Assembly: GCF_003946725.1 (NCBI RefSeq)
Contig: NZ_RHOY01000009.1
Location: 1-64,000, forward strand
DNA: 64,000 bases
Direction of reading: 5' to 3'
DNA from: Agrilactobacillus yilanensis
GTDB taxonomy: Bacteria; Bacillota; Bacilli; Lactobacillales; Lactobacillaceae
Part shown: positions 1 to 7,400 of the stretch, in pieces
How positions within the stretch are numbered: position 1 is the stretch's first letter
Layout of the letters: every line of letters begins with the position of its first letter
Translations under genes and position numbers: made by a program
Notes under the pieces: model-generated
Databases searched by the model: none
What the model was told of the DNA's origin: nothing
What the model saw: only the letters and a program-made list of their open reading frames with translations

Positions 1-80
1 CGAACACAGTAGTTAAGCTTCTTAACGCCGAATGTAGTTGGTGGGAAACTACCTGCGAGACTAGGAAGTCGCCGCGCAAC
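1..80 (+). rRNA. rrf: 5S ribosomal RNA, 3' portion (truncated by window edge)
   Basis: The first 80 bases match the 3' two-thirds of Lactobacillales 5S rRNA: the CGAACACAGTAGTTAAGC block, the GTTGGTGGGAAACTACC arm and the closing CGCCGCGCAAC end. The 5' part lies outside the window. It marks the end of an rRNA operon transcribed rightwards, and an intrinsic terminator follows directly. Confidence 0.92.
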
Positions 81-83
81 TTT

Positions 84-116
84 TACGGAAACCAGAGTGG
101 TTTCCGTATTTTTTTG
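84..116 (+). terminator. Intrinsic terminator of the rRNA operon
   Basis: A perfect 10-bp stem (TACGGAAACC / GGTTTCCGTA) with a 5-nt loop is followed by a run of T. It starts a few bases after the 5S rRNA 3' end. Confidence 0.9.
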
Positions 117-179
117 TTTCAAAAAATTATATAATAGCATTACGAGTCAAAAAAATATTAAATTTTAGGAGCTAGTGTC

Positions 180-959
180 ATGTGTAATTCAGCAACGCTG
201 GTTCGGCCAGTGGATACAAGCAAGGTATTTTCAGCTTGCTTGTTAGCGGGAAAAATCATGGTTGAAAGTGGTTCAGAGATGTATCGAGTAGAGGATACAA
301 TGCGTCGAATTGCCGTCAATGGCGGTATTCCCAATCCTCAAATTTGGACGACCACAACGGCTATTTTTGTTGGTAAGGTGCAGCAGCCCAATAGTCAATT
401 AATTCAGATTAACAAACGAACTTTAAATTTGGAAAAAGTAGCCCGGGTTAACGCAGCTTCTAGAGCTTTTGGTAATAAACTGATCAATTTAGCAGAGTTA
501 ATTGATCGGCTGCATAAAATTGATCAAAATGCGCCTTCTTTTGCGCCGTGGCTGCAGTTTTTAAGTGCTGGTGTAGTGAGTGCAGCTTTAATGATTCCAT
601 TTTCTGGTGAATATGATTGGTTTGATTTACCGATGGCATTTATTATTGGTGCGTTAGGATTTATAGTAAACTTTTATATAGATTATATAATAAATATCAA
701 GTTTATTAGTGAATTTACAGCATCTTTAACAATTGGTTTATTAGCTATATTATCTGTCCATCTTGGATTGGGACATAATGCAGATAATATTATCATTGGT
801 GCGGTAATGCCGTTAGTGCCAGGATTACCGTTAACAAATGCATTAAGAGATCTATTGGCAGGGCATTTATTATCGGGAACTACTCGAGGTGTCGAAGCGT
901 TACTCAGTGCTGGGGCAATTGGTAGTGGTATTGCCCTAGTTTTCCACTTTATCGGTTAG
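180..959 (+). CDS. Threonine/serine exporter, N-terminal subunit (YjjP/ThrE-like, DUF1212)
   Basis: This 259-residue integral membrane protein has the N-terminal cytoplasmic block typical of the ThrE/YjjP family (around residues 25-105, with GSEMYRVEDTM and the TTTAIFV strand). Several membrane helices follow. The conserved VMPLVPGLPLTNALRDLLAG loop lies near residues 203-222. The ATG has AGGAG 8 nt upstream. The partner subunit starts 11 bp downstream, so the two form a split two-component exporter. Families of this type export threonine and serine; the substrate here is inferred. Confidence 0.85.
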   Translation: MCNSATLVRPVDTSKVFSACLLAGKIMVESGSEMYRVEDTMRRIAVNGGIPNPQIWTTTTAIFVGKVQQPNSQLIQINKRTLNLEKVARVNAASRAFGNKLINLAELIDRLHKIDQNAPSFAPWLQFLSAGVVSAALMIPFSGEYDWFDLPMAFIIGALGFIVNFYIDYIINIKFISEFTASLTIGLLAILSVHLGLGHNADNIIIGAVMPLVPGLPLTNALRDLLAGHLLSGTTRGVEALLSAGAIGSGIALVFHFIG

Positions 960-970
960 GAGCGAAGACT

Positions 971-1441
971 ATGAATATTTTTTTACAGTTACTCGTTCAG
1001 GCTGGCTTCAGTTATTTAGCAACGCTGACTTTTGGCGTTATTTTAAATATTCCGCGGCGTAATTTAAATACTTGTGCATGGATTGGGATGATTGGCTGGG
1101 TCAGTTATTGGGGACTATGGCAGCTGGGCACAGGAAAACTGATTGCTAATTTAGTTGGGGCTTTTTTGATTGGTATTATTAGTGTTATTATGGGGCCTAT
1201 TAAAAAAACGCCAACATTATTATTTAATATTCCGGCATTAGTGCCATTAGTGCCTGGAGCAACAGCCTTTGAAGCGGTGCGTTATTTAGTGTTAGGCCGT
1301 TTAGATATGGCTTCCTCGTATTTATTAACGGTGCTAATGGTCATTAGTGCGATCTCTGTAGGGTTTATGATTGCCCAAATGTTGGGAGAATTAGTCAAAC
1401 CAGTGCAACTAAAATATATTGCAAAGAAAAAGCAATCATGA
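971..1441 (+). CDS. Threonine/serine exporter, C-terminal subunit (YjjB-like, DUF3815)
   Basis: A 156-residue protein with four to five predicted membrane helices. It carries the conserved NIPALVPLVPGATAFEAVRY segment (about residues 86-105), which is related to the same loop in the upstream subunit. TAGGAG precedes the ATG. It sits 11 bp after the YjjP-like gene and is presumably co-transcribed. In this family the large and small halves together correspond to full-length ThrE. Confidence 0.85.
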   Translation: MNIFLQLLVQAGFSYLATLTFGVILNIPRRNLNTCAWIGMIGWVSYWGLWQLGTGKLIANLVGAFLIGIISVIMGPIKKTPTLLFNIPALVPLVPGATAFEAVRYLVLGRLDMASSYLLTVLMVISAISVGFMIAQMLGELVKPVQLKYIAKKKQS

Positions 1442-1600
1442 TACACTTGTCGTTGCGATGAGTTGTTATCTATGAGAATAGATATTTTTTGCAGGGCACG
1501 GGTGACATCTACGGATGTGGCACTCAGCGGATTTTGAGTAGTGTCTGTTTTAGGACGTTGTGGAGCGGGCCTAGAACTATAATTGAAAAATTATACTGCC
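1442..1600. other. Structured intergenic stretch, no ORF recognised
   Basis: About 160 bp without a convincing reading frame. It contains a 7-bp hairpin with a GAGA loop followed by six T (1467-1490), a second hairpin ACATC-TACG-GATGT near 1507-1520, and GC-richer sequence up to 1575. The first hairpin could be a weak terminator of the exporter operon. The remainder may be a small structured RNA, but I cannot assign it to a family. Confidence 0.3.
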
Positions 1601-1645
1601 AAAAGCGGCGGTCAAGACAGTTTCTGTCCTGATCGCCGCTTTTTT
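1601..1645. terminator. Bidirectional intrinsic terminator
   Basis: A long GC-rich inverted repeat (AAAGCGGCG ... CGCCGCTTT plus the inner GACAG/CTGTC pairing), flanked by A-run and T-run. It lies between the convergent exporter operon and the DUF915 gene and can serve both strands. Confidence 0.85.
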
Positions 1646-1646
1646 G

Positions 1647-2501
1647 TTAGATTACTTTCTTTTTTAATTTAACTTGATTAGGTTTTAAAATGTATTCTTC
1701 AATGAGTTGGACAATTTGTTTATTTTGGGGTAGATCAGAATGACCGGACTGACTACCAGTGACTGTGACTTCAGTATAATGCTTTACTTGATTTTGATAG
1801 ATATATTTACCAGCTTGGACACTTTGAATGGGCACGATACCGTCATCATTATAGTCTTCAGTACCAGCGATAGAGTAAACGGTCAAATTCTTAGGGAGGC
1901 TGCTTTTGGCGTCAATGAAATCATTAAGCATTTGTGTTTTATTATGAATGTTTTTTTCACTGAAATTATAAGGCGTGCCGATGGTCATTAATTGATTAAT
2001 CTTTAAGGTGGTGCTATCAAAATATTTCTCTAAATAATCTGTGTAAATTAACCCACCATTGGAATGACCAATACCTGAAAAATTATTAAAATGATAATGA
2101 GCTATTAAATAGTCCATTGCGGTATTAAACCATTCGGCTTGTTTCTTGATATTATTATAGCCGTCTTTATTATTCTCAAAACCAACGACGATGAAGGGTT
2201 GCAGATCCCGGCTACTGACCCGGCCGCTGATTTTGAGTTTACCAGAAGTTTGTACCGTAATTTTTAACAGACTATGTCGGGCTTTACCGCTGTTCAGCTC
2301 TTTGACTAAATCATCAAAGCGGTTTTGGGTGGCACTGCTGCCGGGAATAAAAATAACTGGTGATAATCGAGAATTATGAATAACACGGGCGTCTTTAACG
2401 TTGCTTTTCATCCATTGATAACTAGGTATTAATAATCCTAAAAATAGGGCAATACCGATGAAGGTGACTAAGAGCCATTTGAATTTAGAGGTTGTTTTCA
2501 T
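1647..2501 (-). CDS. DUF915 alpha/beta hydrolase, membrane-anchored cell-surface hydrolase
   Basis: This 284-residue protein has an N-terminal membrane anchor (residues 8-28) and an alpha/beta-hydrolase fold on the outside. The nucleophile elbow GIGHSNGG is near residue 150. An acidic loop (TEDYNDDGIVP) and a late His (GHSDLP) complete the probable triad. Lactobacilli carry many DUF915 hydrolases of unknown substrate. The chosen ATG has GGAGG 7 nt upstream; a start 6 codons earlier is possible but has no SD. The 5' end overlaps the upstream EIIC gene by 17 bp, suggesting translational coupling. Confidence 0.8.
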   Translation of the reverse strand: MKTTSKFKWLLVTFIGIALFLGLLIPSYQWMKSNVKDARVIHNSRLSPVIFIPGSSATQNRFDDLVKELNSGKARHSLLKITVQTSGKLKISGRVSSRDLQPFIVVGFENNKDGYNNIKKQAEWFNTAMDYLIAHYHFNNFSGIGHSNGGLIYTDYLEKYFDSTTLKINQLMTIGTPYNFSEKNIHNKTQMLNDFIDAKSSLPKNLTVYSIAGTEDYNDDGIVPIQSVQAGKYIYQNQVKHYTEVTVTGSQSGHSDLPQNKQIVQLIEEYILKPNQVKLKKKVI

Positions 2502-3807
2502 GGGTAGCCTCCAGATCAACTAATGCTTTTACAAAAGGATAGTAAATTAAACCAGAGACAGCAAGGCATAAAGCGCTGACGAATAAGGCCATGGGATTAC
2601 CATTAGTGCCTAAAAAACCTAGTAAGAAGCCAGGAGTCGTCCCAGGAACATCATAGACAGCTGCTGGTAGCCATTTTAAGACAGTGAACAGCCAAGCGAT
2701 TGTCATGCTGGCTAAAGGGGCGAGCATGTAAGGAATCAATAAGATCGGGTTGAAGAAAACGGGCAGCCCTATTAGGAGTGGCTGATTCAAGTTAACGAGG
2801 CTGGGGAGTAAACTGAATTTAGCAATTTGACGATATTCGGATTGTTTTACAACAATTAAGAGCACAAGGATTAGTGCTAAAGACATGCCACTGCCGCCAA
2901 AATTGCCATAGGTATCATAGAGTGTATGCAAGGTGACGGGGTAGGGGACGTTAAAAATATTTTTGGTGGTTAAGGCATGGTTTAAATTGGCAACACCTGC
3001 TGCGTTATTAATGTTTTGGGCTAGATAGTTAAGTGGCCCGGGGCTGCCAATAAAAGTTAATAAGTTATGCCAAAGACTAACAAGTATTACCGCACCATAA
3101 GTCTTAGGGGCGGTTAGGCTAATACTGAATAATTGATAAAGTAAATCATTGATATTTCCAAAACTTGTTAAATTAATTAAGTAACTGAAGATACCGGCAA
3201 TGAGCAAAATAATACTTACTGGAATAATGGCGCTTAAACTACGGTCTATCGGTGTTGGCCGGGTTAATTGCTGCAGCCGTTTTGGTAAGAGCCAACGGTT
3301 TAGTTTTATTAAAGCGTGATAACTATAAGCCACTGCCGCACCAATCACAAGACTGAGAAATAAGTTTTGAAAGCCGTAGCTGTTAAAACTCAAAATATTT
3401 TGGAAATCCATGTCATTAATATTTTCATAATTAAAATTTAAGAGTAGTAGTACAAATAACGCAATGCCGCCCACAATTTGGCCATCATCGTGATATAAGT
3501 TGGCTAAGGATCGACTGAATAAAAAAATACCTAACAAAGTCGTTACGTAAATGGTAATAGTCGTTAAGGCCAGCAAAGGGATGGTAATTTGATCATAAAA
3601 CGGCAGCCAGGTGTCGATATGATAAACACTGGCAAAAAAGCCATCTGGTTCAAAAATACTTAAATCAATGGCCTGCATTAAGGTGCCAATCAAAACAAAT
3701 GGAAATAAAGTTGAAAATGTTTGTAAAAGTGCTTGATATAAATTTAAATTCTGAATCTGTCTTGTAAATTTTAGACCTATTGCGGGTAATCTTGTGAATA
3801 ATTTCGT
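2485..3807 (-). CDS. PTS EIIC permease (cellobiose/lactose-type), apparent ACG start
   Basis: Reading back from the stop gives a 440-residue EIIC-type permease with about ten membrane helices and the conserved NIFNVPYPVTLHTLYDTYG and NLNQPLLIGLPVFFNPILLIPY segments. The coding frame runs upstream to an ACG codon that sits 9 nt after AAGAAGG, exactly where an ATG is expected. The following residues KLFTRLPAIGLKF fit an EIIC N-terminus. The nearest conventional in-frame start (TTG at 3693) has no SD and would remove about 38 residues including part of helix 1. Either ACG is used or the gene has lost its start codon. No EIIA or EIIB lies nearby, so the sugar is unknown. Confidence 0.7.
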   Translation of the reverse strand, partial: TKLFTRLPAIGLKFTRQIQNLNLYQALLQTFSTLFPFVLIGTLMQAIDLSIFEPDGFFASVYHIDTWLPFYDQITIPLLALTTITIYVTTLLGIFLFSRSLANLYHDDGQIVGGIALFVLLLLNFNYENINDMDFQNILSFNSYGFQNLFLSLVIGAAVAYSYHALIKLNRWLLPKRLQQLTRPTPIDRSLSAIIPVSIILLIAGIFSYLINLTSFGNINDLLYQLFSISLTAPKTYGAVILVSLWHNLLTFIGSPGPLNYLAQNINNAAGVANLNHALTTKNIFNVPYPVTLHTLYDTYGNFGGSGMSLALILVLLIVVKQSEYRQIAKFSLLPSLVNLNQPLLIGLPVFFNPILLIPYMLAPLASMTIAWLFTVLKWLPAAVYDVPGTTPGFLLGFLGTNGNPMALFVSALCLAVSGLIYYPFVKALVDLEATHENNL

Positions 3808-3866
3808 TTTCTGACACCTTCTTAAGAAAATAATAAAAAAGTTGGTAGGGTGAGTCTGGTATACTT

Positions 3867-3894
3867 AATATAATCGTTTTAGTGGACATTACAA
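3867..3894 (-). promoter_or_regulatory. Candidate promoter of the EIIC/DUF915 genes
   Basis: On the minus strand, TTGTAA (3894-3889) and TATATT (3872-3867) are separated by 16 bp, about 60 bp upstream of the presumed EIIC start. Confidence 0.5.
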
Positions 3895-3965
3895 CTAAAG
3901 TATGATGTAATTTCAATTAGCTTGTGTTTTTAAGTTGGTTTTAAATTTAATTGGGGAGGCATCCT

Positions 3966-4670
3966 ATGAGTACGCATATCAATGCTGATTCAGGAGCGAT
4001 TGCTGAAAAGGTTCTGTTACCTGGGGATCCTTTACGTGCGAAGTTCATTGCTGAAAATTTTTTAACTGATAGTGTTTGCTATAACACGGTACGCAGTGCT
4101 TTAGGCTATACTGGCCTTTATCATGGTCAGCGGGTATCTGTGCAGGCGACTGGAATGGGGATGCCATCAATGGCAATTTATGCCCATGAGTTAATTGTAG
4201 ATTATCAAGTACAGCAGTTGATCCGAGTAGGCACTGCCGGCGGATTAGCCCCACAATTACAACTAAGAGATATTGTCTTAGCGCAAGGTGCGAGTACCGA
4301 TTCAAGTATGCCCCAAAATATTTTTGGGTCAAGTATTAACTTTGCACCGCTGGCAGATTTTGAATTATTACATAAAGCATTTGATGTGGCACGGGCTCAA
4401 GATCAGTCGGTGACAGTTGGTAATGTTTTAGGGCAGGATCGGTTTTATGACGATGCGGCCGACTTTTCTAAGCTGATTAACTATGGTATTTTGGCAGCAG
4501 AAATGGAAACGCCAGCGTTATATTTAGCAGCTGCCCAATATCAGCGGCAAGCGTTAGCTATTTTGACGATAAGTAATCATATCATAACTGGTGCAGAAAC
4601 GTCTGCCCAAGCTCGGGAGCAAGAATTTGGCGCGATGGTTCAACTGGCTTTAAAGACACTTTGTGATTGA
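3966..4670 (+). CDS. deoD: Purine nucleoside phosphorylase, DeoD type
   Basis: A 234-residue protein, the normal length for hexameric DeoD. It opens with STHINADSGAIAEKVLLPGD, then shows the phosphate-binding RVGTAGG loop (about residue 87) and AAEMETPALY (about residue 180). It catalyses phosphorolysis of purine (deoxy)nucleosides in the cytosol. The start was chosen at ATG 3966 because GGGGAGG lies 7 nt upstream. The residue equivalent to the E. coli catalytic Asp204 (in the SDH motif) reads Asn here (ISNHIITG), which may shift base preference. It stands alone, away from deoB/pdp at 22-25 kb. Confidence 0.9.
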   Translation: MSTHINADSGAIAEKVLLPGDPLRAKFIAENFLTDSVCYNTVRSALGYTGLYHGQRVSVQATGMGMPSMAIYAHELIVDYQVQQLIRVGTAGGLAPQLQLRDIVLAQGASTDSSMPQNIFGSSINFAPLADFELLHKAFDVARAQDQSVTVGNVLGQDRFYDDAADFSKLINYGILAAEMETPALYLAAAQYQRQALAILTISNHIITGAETSAQAREQEFGAMVQLALKTLCD

Positions 4671-4692
4671 TAAAACAAGGTTTCTTGACATA

Positions 4693-4732
4693 ACTCCAAT
4701 TTTTGTAAAGTTTTCTTTCAAAAATTAGGAGT
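4693..4732. repeat. AT-rich inverted repeat between deoD and the NlpC/P60 gene
   Basis: ACTCC-ATTTTTG and CAAAAAT-AGGAGT form a 13-bp stem with one mismatch. No T-run follows, so it is a weak terminator at best. A TTGACA at 4685-4690 directly precedes it. It may be an operator or mRNA structure. Confidence 0.4.
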
Positions 4733-4739
4733 CAAAAGT

Positions 4740-4786
4740 TTAAGAATATGTTAAGATAGTAGTTGAATTGTTAAGACTTTCTTAAG
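4740..4786 (+). promoter_or_regulatory. Phased TTAAG repeats upstream of the wall hydrolase
   Basis: TTAAG occurs at 4740, 4751, 4771 and 4782. The two pairs each have an 11-bp period, with a degenerate TTGAA between them. Direct repeats at one-helical-turn spacing are typical of OmpR/PhoB-family response regulators. They lie 60-110 bp before the NlpC/P60 start. Confidence 0.45.
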
Positions 4787-4848
4787 CTGAATATTAAACG
4801 ATTTAAATTAATAAATAGCATAACTCAAAAAAACTTGGGGGACTAAAA

Positions 4849-5697
4849 ATGACACACAATAAAACACTAATGACGGTTTCTGCGGGTATTGCTGGTTTGG
4901 CGGGCATTGCTTTAGTAAATGGCCACGATAACAGCAAAGTACAAGCAGCAACGCAAACCGCAACTGTAAATTATAGCCAAGGCACAACAACCGTCTGGGG
5001 TTCTGCCGATTTTACACAACCTAAGAGCTATGTTTCCTATCAACAAACTGTTGATATTTATGGTTCTAAGCAAGTTGGTGGTACAACTTGGTACTTAGTT
5101 GGCGACAACAGTTGGATACCAGAAATTTACTTAAGCTTTGATAACCAAACACAAAATACACCAACGGATACCACGGCCGTTGAACAAGCACCAGCAGAAG
5201 AAACACCTGTTGCCGATCAAAATACCGCAACAGATGCTACGGATAATGGTGGGAATGTTGTGACAGATACAACAAATGTTTCAGACACAACAACCAATGA
5301 AACTACTGAAAATACAAACGTGACAAATACAGATCTAAATAAGGCAGCCGCTGTAATTGCCTTAGCTAAGGAACAATTGGGCAAACCTTATGTTTGGGGT
5401 GGAAAAGGACCAAGTAGTTTTGATTGTTCAGGATTGATGCACTATGTCTTTGCCAATGCGCTCGGCCTAGAAATTGGCGGTTGGACGGTGCCTCAAGAAA
5501 GCGCTGGGACACAAATTTCAGTCAGCCAAGCACAACCTGGGGATTTAATTTTCTGGGGCAGTCGTGGGGCAACTTATCATGTTGCGTTATATTTAGGCAA
5601 CAACCAATATATTGATGCGCCTGTACCTGGCCGTAGTGTGGAAATTGCTTCAATTTCACAATACTTCATGCCAAGTTTTGCGGTGCGTGTACTTTAA
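4849..5697 (+). CDS. Secreted NlpC/P60 peptidoglycan endopeptidase with SH3-like domain
   Basis: A 282-residue secreted protein. A signal peptide (residues 1-36, ending near KVQAA) leads into an SH3-like wall-binding segment (about 38-100) and a Thr/Asn/Glu-rich linker (105-160). A C-terminal NlpC/P60 domain follows (about 165-282). The catalytic Cys is in FDCSG and the His in YHVALYLG, after the QPGDLIFW motif. Such enzymes cleave gamma-D-Glu-diamino acid bonds in peptidoglycan. The ATG has TTGGGGGA upstream. A phased repeat array suggests control by a response regulator. Confidence 0.9.
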   Translation: MTHNKTLMTVSAGIAGLAGIALVNGHDNSKVQAATQTATVNYSQGTTTVWGSADFTQPKSYVSYQQTVDIYGSKQVGGTTWYLVGDNSWIPEIYLSFDNQTQNTPTDTTAVEQAPAEETPVADQNTATDATDNGGNVVTDTTNVSDTTTNETTENTNVTNTDLNKAAAVIALAKEQLGKPYVWGGKGPSSFDCSGLMHYVFANALGLEIGGWTVPQESAGTQISVSQAQPGDLIFWGSRGATYHVALYLGNNQYIDAPVPGRSVEIASISQYFMPSFAVRVL

Positions 5698-5708
5698 AAA
5701 AACGATAT

Positions 5709-5758
5709 AAAATAGCGATAAGCATTTGAGCTAAAACTCAAACGTTTATCGCTATTTT
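5709..5758. terminator. Bidirectional intrinsic terminator
   Basis: AAAATAGCGATAA and TTATCGCTATTTT pair, with inner TTGAG/CTCAA also pairing. It ends the NlpC/P60 gene and, on the other strand, overlaps the stop codon of the convergent sce7725-like gene. Confidence 0.85.
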
Positions 5759-6680
5759 AGTAGCTGCTTAAAATTTGATCTAGTAATTCAAAGTGATGGG
5801 TTAATAGTAATTTTTTAACGGTGCCAAAGCCGGGATTTTTATCTAATTCATGTAAATACAATAACTGTTTTAAAGCCGGCGTAAGCCAATTGTTTTGTGG
5901 CTGTTGGGCAACAAAGTGGCGTAGCTGCTGCAGTAAGTCGAGAAATTTTTCTTTTTGATGGCCCATTTTACCATCATCAAATGAAATAAAATGATGTATG
6001 CGTAAAGCGCCGCTGGCATCGGGATAAATCAGCTGTAAGCCTTGAGTGGTTTGCGGCTTGCCGTATTCTGAATAGTAGCGGCCCATAATGCTGTAGTCGC
6101 TAAAACCGATGGCCTTTGGGACGAGCTGGCCTAAAGCATGTTGCCAAGTGAATAATTCGTCCAAGTGGGTTTGATAGGCTGGCAAATCGTCTTCCCGTTG
6201 AAAAGGATCACTCAACGGGATAACAGGATAGGGAAGTTGTTGCGCCAGTACTAAAAAACGGGCTTCATTGGGGATGATTAGGCAGTCAATGGCAAGGGTG
6301 CTTAACTGGGCCAAATGTTGGACGAAGTAGCGATAATGATGACAGATTAAACCGCAATGGGTTGTTTTAGTGAAGTAGTCTTTTGAAAAACTAGAATCAA
6401 AGAAGGCAAACTGCCATAGATTAGGATCCGCCAGTATTTTAGGCGGGATGGGATGTTGTTTATGACCTAATAAGGCGTAGTCACTGACACTGGCATTTAA
6501 TATGAGGCCAATAGGCTGCTTTTGCTGCAGCCATAAACGCAATGTTTTTACTAAAGTACTGCTGTCTTTAACGGGTTCAATCAACGGCCAAAGGTGGGTC
6601 GGTTTTGTGGACAGTACGGTTTGTAATGCTAATAAATCAAACTGGCGGCCGCGGAGTAGCGGCATGTAGCTATAAGTCAT
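5757..6680 (-). CDS. sce7725-like (beta-family) protein
   Basis: A protein of about 307 residues resembling sce7725/beta-family proteins. These start with a short PLLRGRQFDLLAL motif and look like TIM-barrel-type proteins of unknown function. It is the last gene of a three-gene minus-strand operon after an XPD-like helicase and a PD-(D/E)XK protein. The chosen ATG follows GGTGG and overlaps the upstream gene by 11 bp; an in-frame TTG 5 codons earlier is an alternative. sce7725-type proteins are often found next to nuclease-like partners. A role in DNA processing or phage defence is inferred from context only. Confidence 0.6.
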   Translation of the reverse strand: MTYSYMPLLRGRQFDLLALQTVLSTKPTHLWPLIEPVKDSSTLVKTLRLWLQQKQPIGLILNASVSDYALLGHKQHPIPPKILADPNLWQFAFFDSSFSKDYFTKTTHCGLICHHYRYFVQHLAQLSTLAIDCLIIPNEARFLVLAQQLPYPVIPLSDPFQREDDLPAYQTHLDELFTWQHALGQLVPKAIGFSDYSIMGRYYSEYGKPQTTQGLQLIYPDASGALRIHHFISFDDGKMGHQKEKFLDLLQQLRHFVAQQPQNNWLTPALKQLLYLHELDKNPGFGTVKKLLLTHHFELLDQILSSY

Positions 6681-7389
6681 GGGCGCCACCGTCAAAAAAT
6701 GGGAGTTTAGGCTGTTGTTGCGTGAGGCGCCATAACTGCTGTTGCTGTTGGGTTAATAAAGTTTTTAACGCATTAACCTCAGTGCTTAGCGCTGTAATCT
6801 CTTGTTGTGTTGTTTCGGCAAAAAAATGGGTATAGGCATTCTCGGTTAAATCATCAAAACGGCCTTGATCCCGGCGCTTATTTAATTCTTCTAACAATTG
6901 TTTGCTAGGGTAACTTTTAAGGCCTGTTGCTATGCGTTTAGCTTTATCCACTTCACGATTGAGACTGTGGATAAAATGTGTCAGCAGTAAGTCATAATCT
7001 AACGATAAAGGCTGGTGCAGCGGCTTTTTCATTGGGGTAAAGTAGCCGGGGACGGTTAGGTGGCGACTGGTCACTAAAGCAGGCTCAAAGTAATCAAAAA
7101 CAAGGACGCCTACATTGTCAGGCACGTCATCAATAACTTTAGGGACTAAATGCCGTGGTAAAACGAAATAATTATAGTTGCCGATAAAAGATAACTTTGC
7201 ATTGGAATGAAAGTCGGCTTTAGTTACTTTTAATTCGTAACAAGTAAATTCATTTTCGGGAGATAGACTGAGGGTATCCACGATGCCGCAGTCATTAGGC
7301 AGGCTCACTTCTTCAACAACGGTATGCAAGAGCTGCCGACAGTAAGCGTAAAGGGTTTTTTCCATATCTAAAGTTTCGTTGGTTTTCAT
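6670..7389 (-). CDS. MmcB-like PD-(D/E)XK nuclease-fold protein
   Basis: A 239-residue protein. Its N-terminal half carries a PD-(D/E)XK core: an Asp in GIVDTLSL (about residue 37), then CYELKVTKADF (E-x-K, about 50-60) and a following Arg/His-containing segment. This resembles MmcB-type DNA repair proteins. The C-terminal part is helical and Gln-rich. The ATG has TAGGAG 8 nt upstream and starts 11 bp after the helicase stop. Operon position links it to the helicase and to the sce7725-like gene. The fold is likely; nuclease activity is not shown. Confidence 0.55.
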   Translation of the reverse strand: MKTNETLDMEKTLYAYCRQLLHTVVEEVSLPNDCGIVDTLSLSPENEFTCYELKVTKADFHSNAKLSFIGNYNYFVLPRHLVPKVIDDVPDNVGVLVFDYFEPALVTSRHLTVPGYFTPMKKPLHQPLSLDYDLLLTHFIHSLNREVDKAKRIATGLKSYPSKQLLEELNKRRDQGRFDDLTENAYTHFFAETTQQEITALSTEVNALKTLLTQQQQQLWRLTQQQPKLPFFDGGAHDL

Positions 7390-7400
7390 AATTTGAGCTC

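Noticed and set aside
3665-3916. An 83-codon minus-strand frame with ATG overlapping the EIIC 5' end
   Set aside because: The in-frame continuation of EIIC in the neighbouring frame has family-like residues through this region. The 83-codon frame has no domain character, so it is a shadow.
4685-4732. Rho-independent terminator after deoD
   Set aside because: The inverted repeat lacks a following T-run and begins right after a TTGACA, so it was recorded only as an inverted repeat.
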